From Eimeria necatrix (lineage: Eukaryota > Apicomplexa > Conoidasida > Eucoccidiorida > Eimeriidae): 18,682 bases of DNA. The stretch's first letter is position 1. Every line of letters starts with the position of its first letter. The notes under the pieces are model-generated. The model did no database searches and was not told where the DNA came from. It saw only the letters and a list, made by a program, of their open reading frames with translations. The translations under genes and the position numbers were made by a program. Shown in pieces: positions 1 to 8,305 of the stretch. The stretch lies in contig NW_013654589.1 of assembly GCF_000499385.1 (NCBI RefSeq), positions 1 to 18,682 of the forward strand. The letters are read 5' to 3'.

Positions 1-410
1 CCAGATAAAATTTCAGACGAAAGGAGGAGTAAGTGTTGAAAGCTTTTACGCACACTTCATAGCCGTAACGACGCGCGCCGACTCTCAAGAGCTCGCGATT
101 GACGCTTCGCAGTTCACGTTCTTACAGGCTGGGGAAAAGCAGAGGCGCGGACATTTTCAGTGTTCTGTAGCCCGACTAAGATGACGGGGCGCTTCAATGA
201 GAAAAGCATTAATCTCGTAACTAGCAGTCTCTAACATGTTTTGTTGTTAGCTCTGAGGGCGACTGTGCTAAGGACGAAATCGCGTCACAAAACAATGCAA
301 GCTGGGTAACGGCCTAGCGACTGACTGCTGGAACATTTTAAACTGTGGAGAAAAGCACACGCGTCAAGGCATGCTGATAGAGTTAGCCGTGGTTCTGTAC
401 CCTGTTCTGC
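1..410. other. Non-coding stretch, no gene seen
   Basis: No open frame of useful length is visible. Bases 11-34 on the plus strand read as a T-rich acceptor (TTTCAG), a 12-base segment and a strong donor (GTAAGT), which could bracket a micro-exon. On the minus strand 126-175 can also be framed by an acceptor and a GTAAGA donor. Both are short enough to be chance. Confidence 0.5.
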
Positions 411-653
411 CAGTGCTTGAGCATTCCTGCCATTGCAATCCCAACAATTAGTGCATCACATTATCGACGGCGCGTTTCTGGACCTACAGAGGTAGAGCTG
501 TAGACTGTCACACACACACACAAATGGCCACTGCGCAGTTGTCTTGCGCTATGACATACTCCCTGGAAAGCTAGCTTTCTTTGTTGTCTGCATATTGCAT
601 AGCCTAAACAAATACCCATGCTTATTCGAGACGCAGGATGCCCTAGAAACGGC
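411..653. repeat. Tandem duplication, copy 1 of 2 (243 bp)
   Basis: This block is repeated base for base at 654-896, with the two copies directly adjacent. Compared side by side there is no mismatch, and the (CA)7 microsatellite near position 510 has the same length in both. An exact copy this long implies a recent duplication, conversion, or an assembly artefact. Each copy carries one TACTCCCTG motif. Confidence 0.97.
557..565 (-). repeat. CAGGGAGTA motif, copy 1
   Basis: Exact 9-mer. Minus-strand codons around it are TAG CTT TCC AGG GAG TAT GTC. It reads as acceptor TTTCCAG, then GGA, then donor-like GTATGT. It lies inside tandem copy 1, downstream of the exons modelled on this strand. Confidence 0.8.
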
Positions 654-896
654 CAGTGCTTGAGCATTCCTGCCATTGCAATCCCAACAATTAGTGCATC
701 ACATTATCGACGGCGCGTTTCTGGACCTACAGAGGTAGAGCTGTAGACTGTCACACACACACACAAATGGCCACTGCGCAGTTGTCTTGCGCTATGACAT
801 ACTCCCTGGAAAGCTAGCTTTCTTTGTTGTCTGCATATTGCATAGCCTAAACAAATACCCATGCTTATTCGAGACGCAGGATGCCCTAGAAACGGC
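654..896. repeat. Tandem duplication, copy 2 of 2 (243 bp)
   Basis: Exact second copy of 411-653. The right edge is clear: after 896 the sequence becomes TTGATTTGAG instead of returning to CAGTGC. On the minus strand a frame starting in copy 2 runs through the motif (codons AGG GAG TAT GTC). Confidence 0.97.
800..808 (-). repeat. CAGGGAGTA motif, copy 2
   Basis: Identical in motif and surroundings to the copy at 557-565, because it lies in the second 243-bp tandem copy. It is therefore not an independent occurrence. Confidence 0.8.
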
Positions 897-916
897 TTGA
901 TTTGAGAGTCAATGGG

Positions 917-950
917 TTCAACCTCGTTCCTATTTCAACCTCGTTCCTAT
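917..950. repeat. 17-bp direct repeat, two copies
   Basis: TTCAACCTCGTTCCTAT occurs twice in a row (917-933 and 934-950), and the next bases (TTC) begin a third unit that is not completed. This is a small slippage-type repeat just right of the 243-bp duplication. Confidence 0.95.
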
Positions 951-1451
951 TTCTTTTGACTGGAAAGAAAATGCCGCAATAAGAAGGCCATGCAAGAACG
1001 TTTACGCAGGATGCCTCGCAGCAAATGTATATTTGTAGCCGTTCTATCTGGTTGGCTGCAAGGATCTCGTGTTTGGCTGAGATGCATGAGCCACGGGAAA
1101 AAAGCACAAGCAATTCATGTTATTTATGCTAACCCCTCAACAAAGGTGCACTTGCGAAAATCGTCTGCAGTGGCCTGTGAGCACCAATGCTTTAATAAGT
1201 CTAATGGTCCGTTAACGCCACAAACAAGCCTATAAGAGGTGTAAGATGCATTGCTTCTAACGAACGCTTTCACGTAATCTGCAGATTATATATGGGACAA
1301 TACAATCACAAGAACAAGAACAGTTTTTTTTAATAGATTAGAACAAGATTTTTATTTCCTGTTGAAAGCAAGGCCTGCACGTATCTGCCCATAAGACCTT
1401 GACAGTATGCACAAAGTGCACATAGCGCTGTCCAACTCAGCACAACAGGCC
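951..1451. other. Non-coding stretch; minus-strand AATAAA at 1351-1356
   Basis: No convincing exon is seen. On the minus strand an AATAAA hexamer lies at 1351-1356, about 100 bases beyond the stop of the tentative terminal exon at 1452-1464, so this could be its 3' untranslated region. The 15-base word CGGCTTGATTTGAGA is found both at 893-907 and at 1505-1519. Confidence 0.35.
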
Positions 1452-1464
1452 TCACTGCGAGAAC
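1452..1464 (-). CDS. Tentative last coding segment (4 codons and stop)
   Basis: A good acceptor (CACTTTCAG) ends at 1465. With the two bases CA left over from the exon ending at 1870, the next base completes CAG, then TTC TCG CAG and the stop TGA at 1452-1454. The phase fits and an AATAAA lies about 100 bases further on. So short a piece can arise by chance. A rival acceptor (CTTATCAG) at about 1734 would give a different ending, so this is only one option for closing the gene. Confidence 0.15.
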
Positions 1465-1869
1465 CTGAAAGTGCTGGGTTGATGAGAAACCCAGATACGA
1501 GCGCCGGCTTGATTTGAGATAGTGTGTTGGAACGCTACACAAATGCTAATAATTCATAAGCACAATATCGAGATTTTTCTTCCCCTATGAATATTTGTTG
1601 CGTTTTATGAGTAGAATGGCGTTAACACGTGAGATGAAAGAGACATTGATAGATGGATATAACAAGATGATTTCACTGTAGCATTTCTAGCTAACGACAA
1701 GAGCAGCGTGTCACACCACCTTGAACGATTAAACTGATAAGCCAGGCACTAATCACGACCAGTGTCAAATTATAGAAATATGGATGAGCAGAGAAACATC
1801 TCATGGAATGCTCCGAAGTCAGCTCATGTTTTCGTGCATCGTAGATTGAGCAAAACTGCTTGCACTCAC

Positions 1870-2062
1870 TGCCTGTGGCTCATGGGGTAGTAGGAGTTGT
1901 CCAGCAGGCATATTGAGCCAAAACAGCATTCAAGCAGGCGAAATCCTGGTAGACCTAGGACCTTGGAGACCCTAACAACGCGACTCTGCCTCTGCCTTGC
2001 CGTTCTCCCAGTAGTAAAATCCGGAAAGGCCCCGCGGAGCATGGGCTGTGCTTTTAACATCG
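1870..2062 (-). CDS. Candidate exon, unknown domain (C-terminal side of minus-strand gene)
   Basis: Sixty-three codons lie between an acceptor, CTCTTATTCAG, and a strong donor, GTGAGT (1864-1869). The exon takes two bases to complete its first codon, which matches the single base left by the exon 2439-2596 (intron of 376 bp), and it leaves two bases at its end. The peptide has a basic stretch (GRTARQRQSRVVRVSK) followed by a hydrophobic, Cys-containing part (LLECCFGSICLL) and ends YYPMSHR. I recognise no family. The last bases, CAGGCA before GTGAGT, resemble the CAGGGA before GTAAG seen in the repeated motif. The downstream neighbour is only the tentative last segment. It could be a chance open frame, but the splice sites and phase argue for it. 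Confidence 0.3.
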
Positions 2063-2438
2063 CTGAATAAGAGCCCTTATCCGACATTGTGCATATTGCG
2101 ACAAGCAACAGAGTCCAGTATGCACAGGTGCTACCAAAACCACTTCTTGTGAATCACATTAACAAGGCGTACGAACTGGCCGCAAGCTATGGAAGCACTC
2201 ATTTATGTTTTGCAAGCTGCCACAAGACGTTAGGAGTAACGGAACAAAACGTATATTCACGGTTTAATTTTCAGCAAATTTTAGACGCATGGCGTCAGCA
2301 GTAAAATTTCAACAGGCATCAGCAAACAATCCCAACAAATTAAACAAAAAAAGGCCCTGTAGTGCTCAAGTGTTTTGTCAGTAAAACGCGTGTGCAGGGC
2401 ACAAAACATCACGATAAACTCCACCTGAGTAATCTCAC

Positions 2439-2596
2439 CCAGCGGCGAAGACGTTTTGTTCATCAGTGATTGAAAGGCTTCATGATCCAAAAGTGTATGA
2501 GTAATCTGCACGCTCTGAGAAACAGCTAAATGCGCACGTGCTAAGGGATTGTCCGGCGACCCGGCAAATGCCACTTCTGCGACATTGCGCCAAACG
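2439..2596 (-). CDS. Candidate exon following the D-x-x-H block of the esterase-like gene
   Basis: Fifty-two codons begin after a very good acceptor (TTCTTCTCAATGCTCAG) and end at GTGAGA (2434-2438 is GTGAG). The peptide looks like real protein: VWRNVAEVAFAGSPDNPL, then a helical part containing ARAHLAVSQSV and a HEAFQSLM segment. Start phase 2 fits the exon 10171-10482, and the joined peptide becomes D-Q-I-H-H-V-K-S-L-P-P-V-W-R-N. This resembles the DxxH...P...W-N end of TBL/PC-esterase proteins, by memory of the family pattern rather than by alignment. The frame stays open past the donor to 2281, so the exon could be longer. Alternatives I considered are a BAR-type sorting nexin helix and an M3 peptidase fragment; neither is stronger. 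The intron to its left partner is short, while the one to its right would be 7.6 kb. Confidence 0.38.
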
Positions 2597-2955
2597 CTGA
2601 GCATTGAGAAGAATTCCCCGAAACGTTTGGTATCATCACAAAGTTAGGCGTGGCTGCGTGCGCGCAGCAGCGCGCTGTGTACTGACCATATATCCTGTGC
2701 GCGTGGGCTTGGCTTGCAACGAAGAAATCGCTAGTGCTTCGTGCAGACGAAAAGCATTCAGATATGAACTGAGCAAGCTACCTTACGCGTGAAGGGCTTC
2801 TTGTTGCTATAACATCCTGAAATCCATTACGGGCTTAATCTTTATTCTTGTCATTATTGCGAGGTTGCGTACGGAGGTTTCCTGCCACAGCACATGCGTT
2901 TACGGTCAGACAAAGCATATCAACGCAAGGAGCAACCAACTAACTCTCCTATCCT

Positions 2956-3078
2956 TTTCGACAGATTTGATACAGCTACGAAAAATGTGACATACCCGCA
3001 TTCACGATCTCAGGAAATACACCTACGCAAGCACAAATATGTCCAAAATCCATCATTGTTTCGACAGATTTGGTAAAG
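2956..3078. repeat. Diverged direct repeat, units 103 bp apart
   Basis: TTTCGACAGATTTG occurs at 2956-2969 and 3059-3072, and similarity continues for several bases beyond (GATACAGCTA against GGTAAAGCTA). A further shared word, ACGCAAG, lies upstream of each at about 2923 and 3025. This looks like an old tandem duplication of about 102 bp. Confidence 0.6.
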
Positions 3079-3082
3079 CTAT

Positions 3083-3101
3083 ACACGCGACATTCGCGTG
3101 T
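3083..3101. repeat. Perfect 8-bp hairpin, 3-base loop
   Basis: ACACGCGA, loop CAT, TCGCGTGT. The arms pair completely. No T-run follows, so this is not a bacterial-type terminator. Function unknown. Confidence 0.8.
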
Positions 3102-3276
3102 TTGCCCCTGAAACTTCGAAGGATGCCTAATAGGATGGTTTGAATGTACTTACCGACGTGCACTTACAGACCTGTGTGATGCTATGAAAAGCAGGCGCCT
3201 GAACACACATATATAATACATGAATTTCCTAAAACAGTTGGAGGCGTTTGTACATCAGATAAAATATGTGTTGGCA

Positions 3277-3290
3277 CAGTGCATGCACTG
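3277..3290. repeat. 14-bp perfect palindrome with TGCATGCA core
   Basis: CAGTGCATGCACTG reads the same on both strands. Its core, TGCATGCA, contains the word bound by some apicomplexan AP2 factors. Related words lie at about 4918, 8971 and 9042. Without a known organism this is only a possible protein-binding site. Confidence 0.6.
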
Positions 3291-3655
3291 CACACATGCG
3301 TGATCAGCATGCCAGGCCAGCACATCACGTCTCAGCACATGCCTTATCAAAAGAAATACTCAAGCTGGACAAACGCGGCATCTAACGTAATCTGAATCGA
3401 CACTGCATAGCCTAAATCCAAAACGAAAATCCTTGTTCCAAGGTTCGAATATTCTACCTTCTTGAATGTAAACACGTATAATGCCTCGAACGCAAGTTCC
3501 CCACAATTCTTCACGCATAACACAATTGCACAAAAACTACATTTGAGCTACCAAATCTGAAAGGATACTGTCAGCTGTCGTGCCAGTATAGATGCGTAGT
3601 AGGCGCGATACACTTAAAAAATGCATTTGATCATTTTGAAATTCTTTGATCGTTT

Positions 3656-3937
3656 TTACCGCACGACAGGTATTGATGCCGTTTGGAGGGTTTTGAATGC
3701 TTCCAAACTGCGCGAAAATATTTCATAAATTTGGGCGTCATTGCACTTCACAGCGTGGCAGACTGGCTGATACCGAAAGTTCGAGCAGCACGTCTTGTTT
3801 TTGACGGACCATCTGGGTTTATCACTAGGCGACAAGCATGCACCGCCTCGCCAAAAGCAGTGAAGCCGAGTACACTCCTCATATTTGTTTTCATCACATT
3901 TATTTCTGACGCCTGGCACGTTACAAATCCTTACAGT
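3656..3937 (-). CDS. Candidate terminal exon, Cys-rich small protein
   Basis: A strong acceptor (ATTGCCTCTCTGCAG) is followed by 93 codons and TAA at 3656-3658. The peptide holds nine cysteines within about 65 residues, with spacing C-x7-C-x5-C-x3-C-x5-C-x15-CC-x8-C-x4-C, and charged, glycine and tryptophan residues between (GVRNKCDENKYEEC, HCFWRGGAC). That suggests a disulphide-bonded extracellular or lumenal domain; I recognise no named family. Start phase 0 joins the frame ending at 4105 through a 167-bp intron with donor GTATAA. The plus strand is also open here for 131 codons, but that peptide has no comparable pattern. It would lie inside the long intron proposed between 2597 and 10170 on the same strand, which is an argument against one of the two models. 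Confidence 0.27.
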   Translation of the reverse strand, partial: TVRICNVPGVRNKCDENKYEECTRLHCFWRGGACLSPSDKPRWSVKNKTCCSNFRYQPVCHAVKCNDAQIYEIFSRSLEAFKTLQTASIPVVR

Positions 3938-4104
3938 CTGCAGAGAGGCAATTGTGATATTTTGCATTCCTGTCGCTACAGAGAGAAGCGCAGGCCCAAA
4001 TATCGGCACTGTGAGCAAAATGACAATGGTGAATTCACCGCGCCATCACCGACGATCTTTCATCAAAGAGAAATGTAATCAAGGATACGGAGGGCTTCTT
4101 ATAC

Positions 4105-4410
4105 GTCAGTACGGAGCCCTAGCAAATCTTCATCAGTATGCCAACGCCGAATGGATGCAGAAGCAGAGACGCTTGCGACCTGTGCGTCTTTTCGAAGGAT
4201 TGCTATCGGTAATGTGACAGTAAAGAAATAAATGCAACGCGCAAAGTTATATAGGCTGACTACCAGCCAAAAGTAGTTAGCGTGTAAAAGTTTTATCTGT
4301 AGCCACAGTCGTTCTCGTCGCTCCGTGAACCTTCGGCGCATAGACAGTTTAGGTTTCGACGGTTTGTCATGCATCCAGGGCGATACACGGAGCGTTATTA
4401 TTTTCTGCAT
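4105..4410 (-). CDS. Candidate first exon, N-terminal part with one membrane segment
   Basis: ATG in the context ACAATGC opens 102 codons, ending just before GTATAA (4099-4104), which is also where the in-frame TAA falls. The peptide is basic at first (MRRRFTERRERLW), then has an aromatic, hydrophobic segment of about 28 residues (YFWLVVSLYNFARCIYFF and on), then a polar tail. This would be an uncleaved signal anchor with the Cys-rich part encoded by 3656-3937 on the far side. If the donor is not used, it stands alone as a 103-residue frame. No family recognised. Such a frame can occur by chance in DNA of this composition, so the splice-phase match to the Cys-rich exon is the main support. 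Confidence 0.25.
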
Positions 4411-6991
4411 TGTAAGGTTGGCCTTGACGTTGTATCGAGTACGGGAATCAACTCTTTTTCACCAAAGTACGTAAGAGTTTACAGAACGCCGTAAACTGGA
4501 TTTATCCGTCCGCCTTTAATTGTTTGTTACGTTTATTTAAAAGTTGAAACAGCCTTGATTTTGTTTGTGCGTTGGGGCGCTGAAAGAATTTTTGGGAGGC
4601 AGATCATGAAGATATCAATCCATCAAATGCTGCACAGGCTGAAGTCGCAGCAAGTGCCATTTTCCTGAGAAGAAAAGCATGGGGAGGATGCAAACACACA
4701 CATTAGCTTTCGTATTCTAAGACAAGTGAATGGAATACAGCAAGTGGCGCATCATAGTATATATCTTAATGACTTGGAGAGTGAGGACGGGACGCCTCAA
4801 CCCCAACCACACAACACAGGAATCTTACAGCTCAGTGCAATTCTCCTTGAAGTTTTATGTAGCCCAAAGTATCGACACGAGCAAAAAATAACAGTCCGAC
4901 TCGCTTCATGCGCAACTGCATGCACTGTGGCTCCAAAGAAAGTGTCTGCCATATGCGGCAGAAAAGCAGCATTCCAAGTTTCTGCGAGCATTCCTTAGCG
5001 TACACCATTTGATACATGAACAATTTTACCCATATCCCGGTTGTAGGCATTTTCTTTGCCAATCATTTTCATTTAATGAAAATTGTTGGCGGCATCCTAG
5101 CCATGGTGTTTAGATCTTCGTGCTTATTAGCCATACATTCTTGTGTCGCGCGCTATGAAGTAACGGCCACATTCGCTTTTTTTTCATGCCAGCTTTGAAA
5201 GATGTATAGTTGTCAGGCTTGTCTGAAAAGGGCTTTAGGTTCCGAGCTATAAGCTTCACAGTTGCACTGCACAACCGTACACCCATGTGGAATGCTATAT
5301 ACAGCAGTAATTGCACTCAATATGTTGACTGTGGCTAGCCCTTTTGCGTATACGTACCCACGTGAACTTCTTGTAGTTGCAGACAATGCCAAAGCTTCAG
5401 AAATGATAGTTCAAGTTGTCGTTCCGCGAATACCACGAAATGTTTTTGGAAACTGCTTTTAGTACTATACACAATGTTCGCCGCAGCATTCAAGCAGAAC
5501 CAATATGATTTGTGGGAAAAACGAAATTACAAGGATTCGTAGTTTGGAATGAAGTGAACATCTTGTGCAGCCCGACAAGCCAACAAAATTTATTTCCTGT
5601 GGCTTTCCTGTTCCTGGAGCGGACTCGTGCAAAATGGTCAGAACAAGAAGGCGACTAGAGGTATTTTGAAGGTCGCACTGAGGAGCACGATGACTTGCCA
5701 GTGTTGCAGGTGATTTCAAGAAGCTGTCGTTTCTTCTAAGCGACGACACGCCAGAGTTGAGAGTATCGGGCGCGGGTGAGGCTCCCAGTCAGAGTACGTT
5801 TAACGCGTAGCAACAATCTGCAACTGTGTGATATAAACTGCCCCTGTGTGCACTAGCTTCAGTAGGGTCTGGCTGCAAAGGATGCTAGCCATCTTTGAAC
5901 GGTGCCGGCAGCCTCCTTATCATTGCTTAAATATTGTCCCCTACTGCTTTCGCTTTCCGATCCAATGTATGTATACATCGGACTCCAATATGGATCAGGA
6001 TGGCATCAATACAGCCATTTAGTGGAGTATAATGATGTCTACAGAATAACTCGGCATATTTCCACACTCACCACATGCGTTCACCAGCAGGCGACAGCGG
6101 CAAGCCTAGCCAAAATGCTGTCTTCTTCAAAGTCATATCTTACTTTAGTCCACTGTGCATCCGCAAAATCCATTGGCTCTTCATATCCAAAATACCACAA
6201 CTCATCTCACTTCGCGCATATGAGGCCGAGCCTGTACCTACGTACTGTCTGTACTCAGGTGGAAAGTTCAGCACTTCTCGCCAGAGCACCGGTGCTTGTG
6301 ATTGCTGCTTTGCATGTCAGAAACACATGCGATCACCAGGAGCGGTAACCTATGCTATATCGTCAGTCAAAGGAGCCAGAACAGGGCTGCCATGCACACC
6401 GCAACGCCGGTTCAACAAACATAGCTTCTCATCGTAACGATAAGAAAATATTGCCAATATTATAAAAACAAGGGTAACGAACCTAACTTTTCAAAATAGT
6501 GTTCACGGCAGATACGAAGAAAAAATGCAGTGAAAGATCATTCTGCAGCGTGCACGTTCGTGTTGCCTTCGTCTTGATCGAAAGCATTCCTGGACGTGTG
6601 CGCACTGCAAACGCTTACATGCTGCGAGAAAACATATTGGAGTTCTCGCAGTCTTCGTAGACAACATTACAACATGGTGAGCGGGTAAAACGCCTCATCC
6701 ACGATTCATCCGCAAATACGATAACACACCCACTAACTATCCCTCTGCGGGGTTCCTACAGAGCCTTAAAAGAATCAAGAAATGCCTCAATGAAACAGTT
6801 GCCGCAATTTAATCATGAGTTAAATCAGGAATCGCATCAAAAGAAAAAATATACTCTCAACAAGCCGTGTGCAGGGTACAAATCAGACTAGGGACTTAAT
6901 CCTCACAAATAAAGCACGATATTATACATAGCTCCGGATGTTTTATGGGAGCCAATAAATGCGAGTTCTCATGGTAACGTTCAGCTGCGCT
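4411..6991. other. Long stretch without a defensible gene
   Basis: Several frames of 60-150 codons occur on both strands, including a plus-strand one at 5902-6348, but none has a recognisable domain or good splice framing. One hairpin lies at 5058-5090. The spacing of the CAGGGAGTA array would predict copies near 4450 and 5700; I looked and found none. A peptide with VIVFADESWMRR on the minus strand at about 6690-6725 is discussed under findings. Confidence 0.45.
5058..5090. repeat. Imperfect 16-bp inverted repeat, 1-base loop
   Basis: GCCAATCATTTTCATT, one T, AATGAAAATTGTTGGC. Fourteen of sixteen positions pair, and the inner nine pair without a break. It is AT-rich in the centre with GC ends. 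It could be a cruciform-forming site or the remnant of a small inverted-repeat element; no target duplication is seen. Confidence 0.75.
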
Positions 6992-7000
6992 CACTCCCTG
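6992..7000 (-). repeat. CAGGGAGTG motif variant, copy 3
   Basis: One change from the consensus. Minus-strand codons are CAA TTT GCC AGG GAG TGA GCG, and as splice signals it reads TTTGCCAG, GGA, GTGAGC. About 283 bases further along the minus strand, in the frame offset by one, lies the peptide VIVFADESWMRR. Confidence 0.7.
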
Positions 7001-8200
7001 GCAAATTGTTGCCTCTTTGCTACGGAGCTTGATTACTCTTCGTACTAGGCTACATGCCAGCTTACTACCATAACGCACACTTCAAGGTCATGCTTGCAGG
7101 GCGAAAATATTGCACCTTGCTCCTAAAAACTCATCATACGGACCCTATAGGGGAAGCATTGATGCGCTGTGTCCTGTAGAGACTTCTGCAGCGCTTGCTT
7201 CCCGATATTGAGAAAGCCTGACGACCGCATTGCAACAGCTAATTTTTTAATAAACATTTAACCAGGCATTTCTTGTTTGAGCTCACGAACGTGGGGAAGA
7301 CACATGCTTAAATGCGATGGCGCTAAGAAGACCAAAAAGGCAATCGTCTTCCCATGCATAGCGTACATGATCGTTTCAGACCTCGCTTTTGCTGCTCAAA
7401 ACATTTGCTCAATTATTGATTTGGGGCAAACTTCTCAAGATTTCTCATTTTAACTTTAAATTTAACTGGAGCTTGTGTCCACGTACTTGCTGTAGACATG
7501 TCGAAACGCCTCTCCAGTACTGGACTGGTCTGCACCACGCGTCTGAGTGTACCTCGGTAGGGCGAAAATACAAATAATCCGAACGCGCCAGCAAACAGCC
7601 GATATTCAGCAAGACTGTTGAAACCCCTACAAACCCAGTCATAGGCTTCCATGGCTACAATCACAGTGACAGTGCAGCGCCCGACCAGCATATGAGCCTT
7701 CAAACCAACTTATATATGCCTATTCAGCGTTTCAATAAGGATGCTTACTAGATAGTACGCTAGAAACGCGATGCAATAATGCCTTGACTTTTTTGCAAGG
7801 TCTTGTGTCCCCCATTCGCAGCCCAAGCAGCTCTGATTTGCAGAGCATTTTGAACACTTACGCCCTGTAGCAAAAAACTATGCAATTTTTAATATCTCCC
7901 TACAGAGCAAGTGACGGCAGATGCTGATGAATGCTGTAAAACGTCTCAGTCGCACCTAATAGTCGGTAAGACTACCAACGTTCTTGCTTAAAGACGATGC
8001 TCAAGCCGTCACAAGTTTTGGCAGAATCTTCAACTTGAGCAGAGCAACTGAAGCAAGTTTGGAACTTTTGTTTGCAAAAGCAGGGAGGGTACACGTAGGA
8101 TTGCAGCAACAACCATTCTGGCAGCCTCTTCCTTTAGACCGTAGTCATATTACTCAGATAAAAGCCGCTGAGAGGGCCACAAATGGCTCCCTGCGCTTAC

Positions 8201-8302
8201 GCGTGGCCCCACGGAACTGGTGTAGCAACGGATCTCATGTTGCCGAGGCGAGCGATAAGACAAAGGATTCTCAAATGGCTATCACCAAACGGAACATACT
8301 CC
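8201..8302 (-). CDS. Candidate exon with GDSH, beginning at motif copy 4
   Basis: After the acceptor GAGCTTTTAG the frame reads (x)EYVPFGDSHLRILC and stays open for 33 codons to the donor GTAAGC (8195-8200). It starts needing one base and ends leaving two, so it could sit between other phase-2 exons of the minus-strand gene, such as 10171-10482 and 2439-2596, without breaking the frame. The G-D-S-H word is the kind found in block I of SGNH-fold esterases, where Ser is the nucleophile. Its place to the left of the D-x-x-H exon does not fit the usual domain order, so it may be a duplicated, alternative or dead exon. It lies antisense within a long plus-strand frame at 7984-8652. Confidence 0.25.
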
Positions 8303-8305
8303 CTA
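8297..8305 (-). repeat. TAGGGAGTA motif variant, copy 4
   Basis: One change from the consensus (TAG instead of CAG). Minus-strand codons are TGA GCT TTT AGG GAG TAT GTT; as splice signals it reads GCTTTTAG, GGA, GTATGT. It forms the start of the candidate exon 8201-8302. Confidence 0.75.

Larger units (their letters stand above)
2597..3655. other. Non-coding stretch with small palindromes and one short repeat
   Basis: Open frames here are short and show no splice framing I trust. The stretch contains the hairpin at 3083-3101, the palindrome at 3277-3290, the paired repeat at 2956-3078 and two minus-strand GTAAGT words at 3148-3153 and 3162-3167. A T-arm-like GGTTCGAAT at about 3442 lacks the rest of a tRNA. 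Confidence 0.5.

Noticed and set aside
893..1519. 15-base word CGGCTTGATTTGAGA repeated at 893 and 1505
   Set aside because: One repeat of this length is near the chance level for a window of this size, and the flanks do not match.
2439..2596. BAR-domain sorting nexin, or M3 oligopeptidase, as identity of this exon
   Set aside because: Both gave short stretches of similar pattern from memory, but neither explains the exons before it. The D-x-x-H / W-R-N reading fits the gene order better.
2660..2675. GCGCGC-AGCA-GCGCGC hairpin
   Set aside because: Six pairs of a simple alternating sequence; too easily found by chance.
3395..3455. GGTTCGAAT with an upstream TAGCCTAAATCC, resembling tRNA B and A boxes
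   Set aside because: The T-arm stem does not pair (CAAGG against ATTCT) and no acceptor or anticodon stem can be drawn.
3683..4078. Plus-strand open frame of 131 codons
   Set aside because: It is antisense to the Cys-rich minus-strand exon, which has better splice signals and a more regular peptide.
5902..6348. Plus-strand open frame of 148 codons
   Set aside because: A frame of this length is not surprising in 18.7 kb of this composition. No ATG-proximal context, domain or splice framing supports it, and a second overlapping frame (6075-6437) is equally open.
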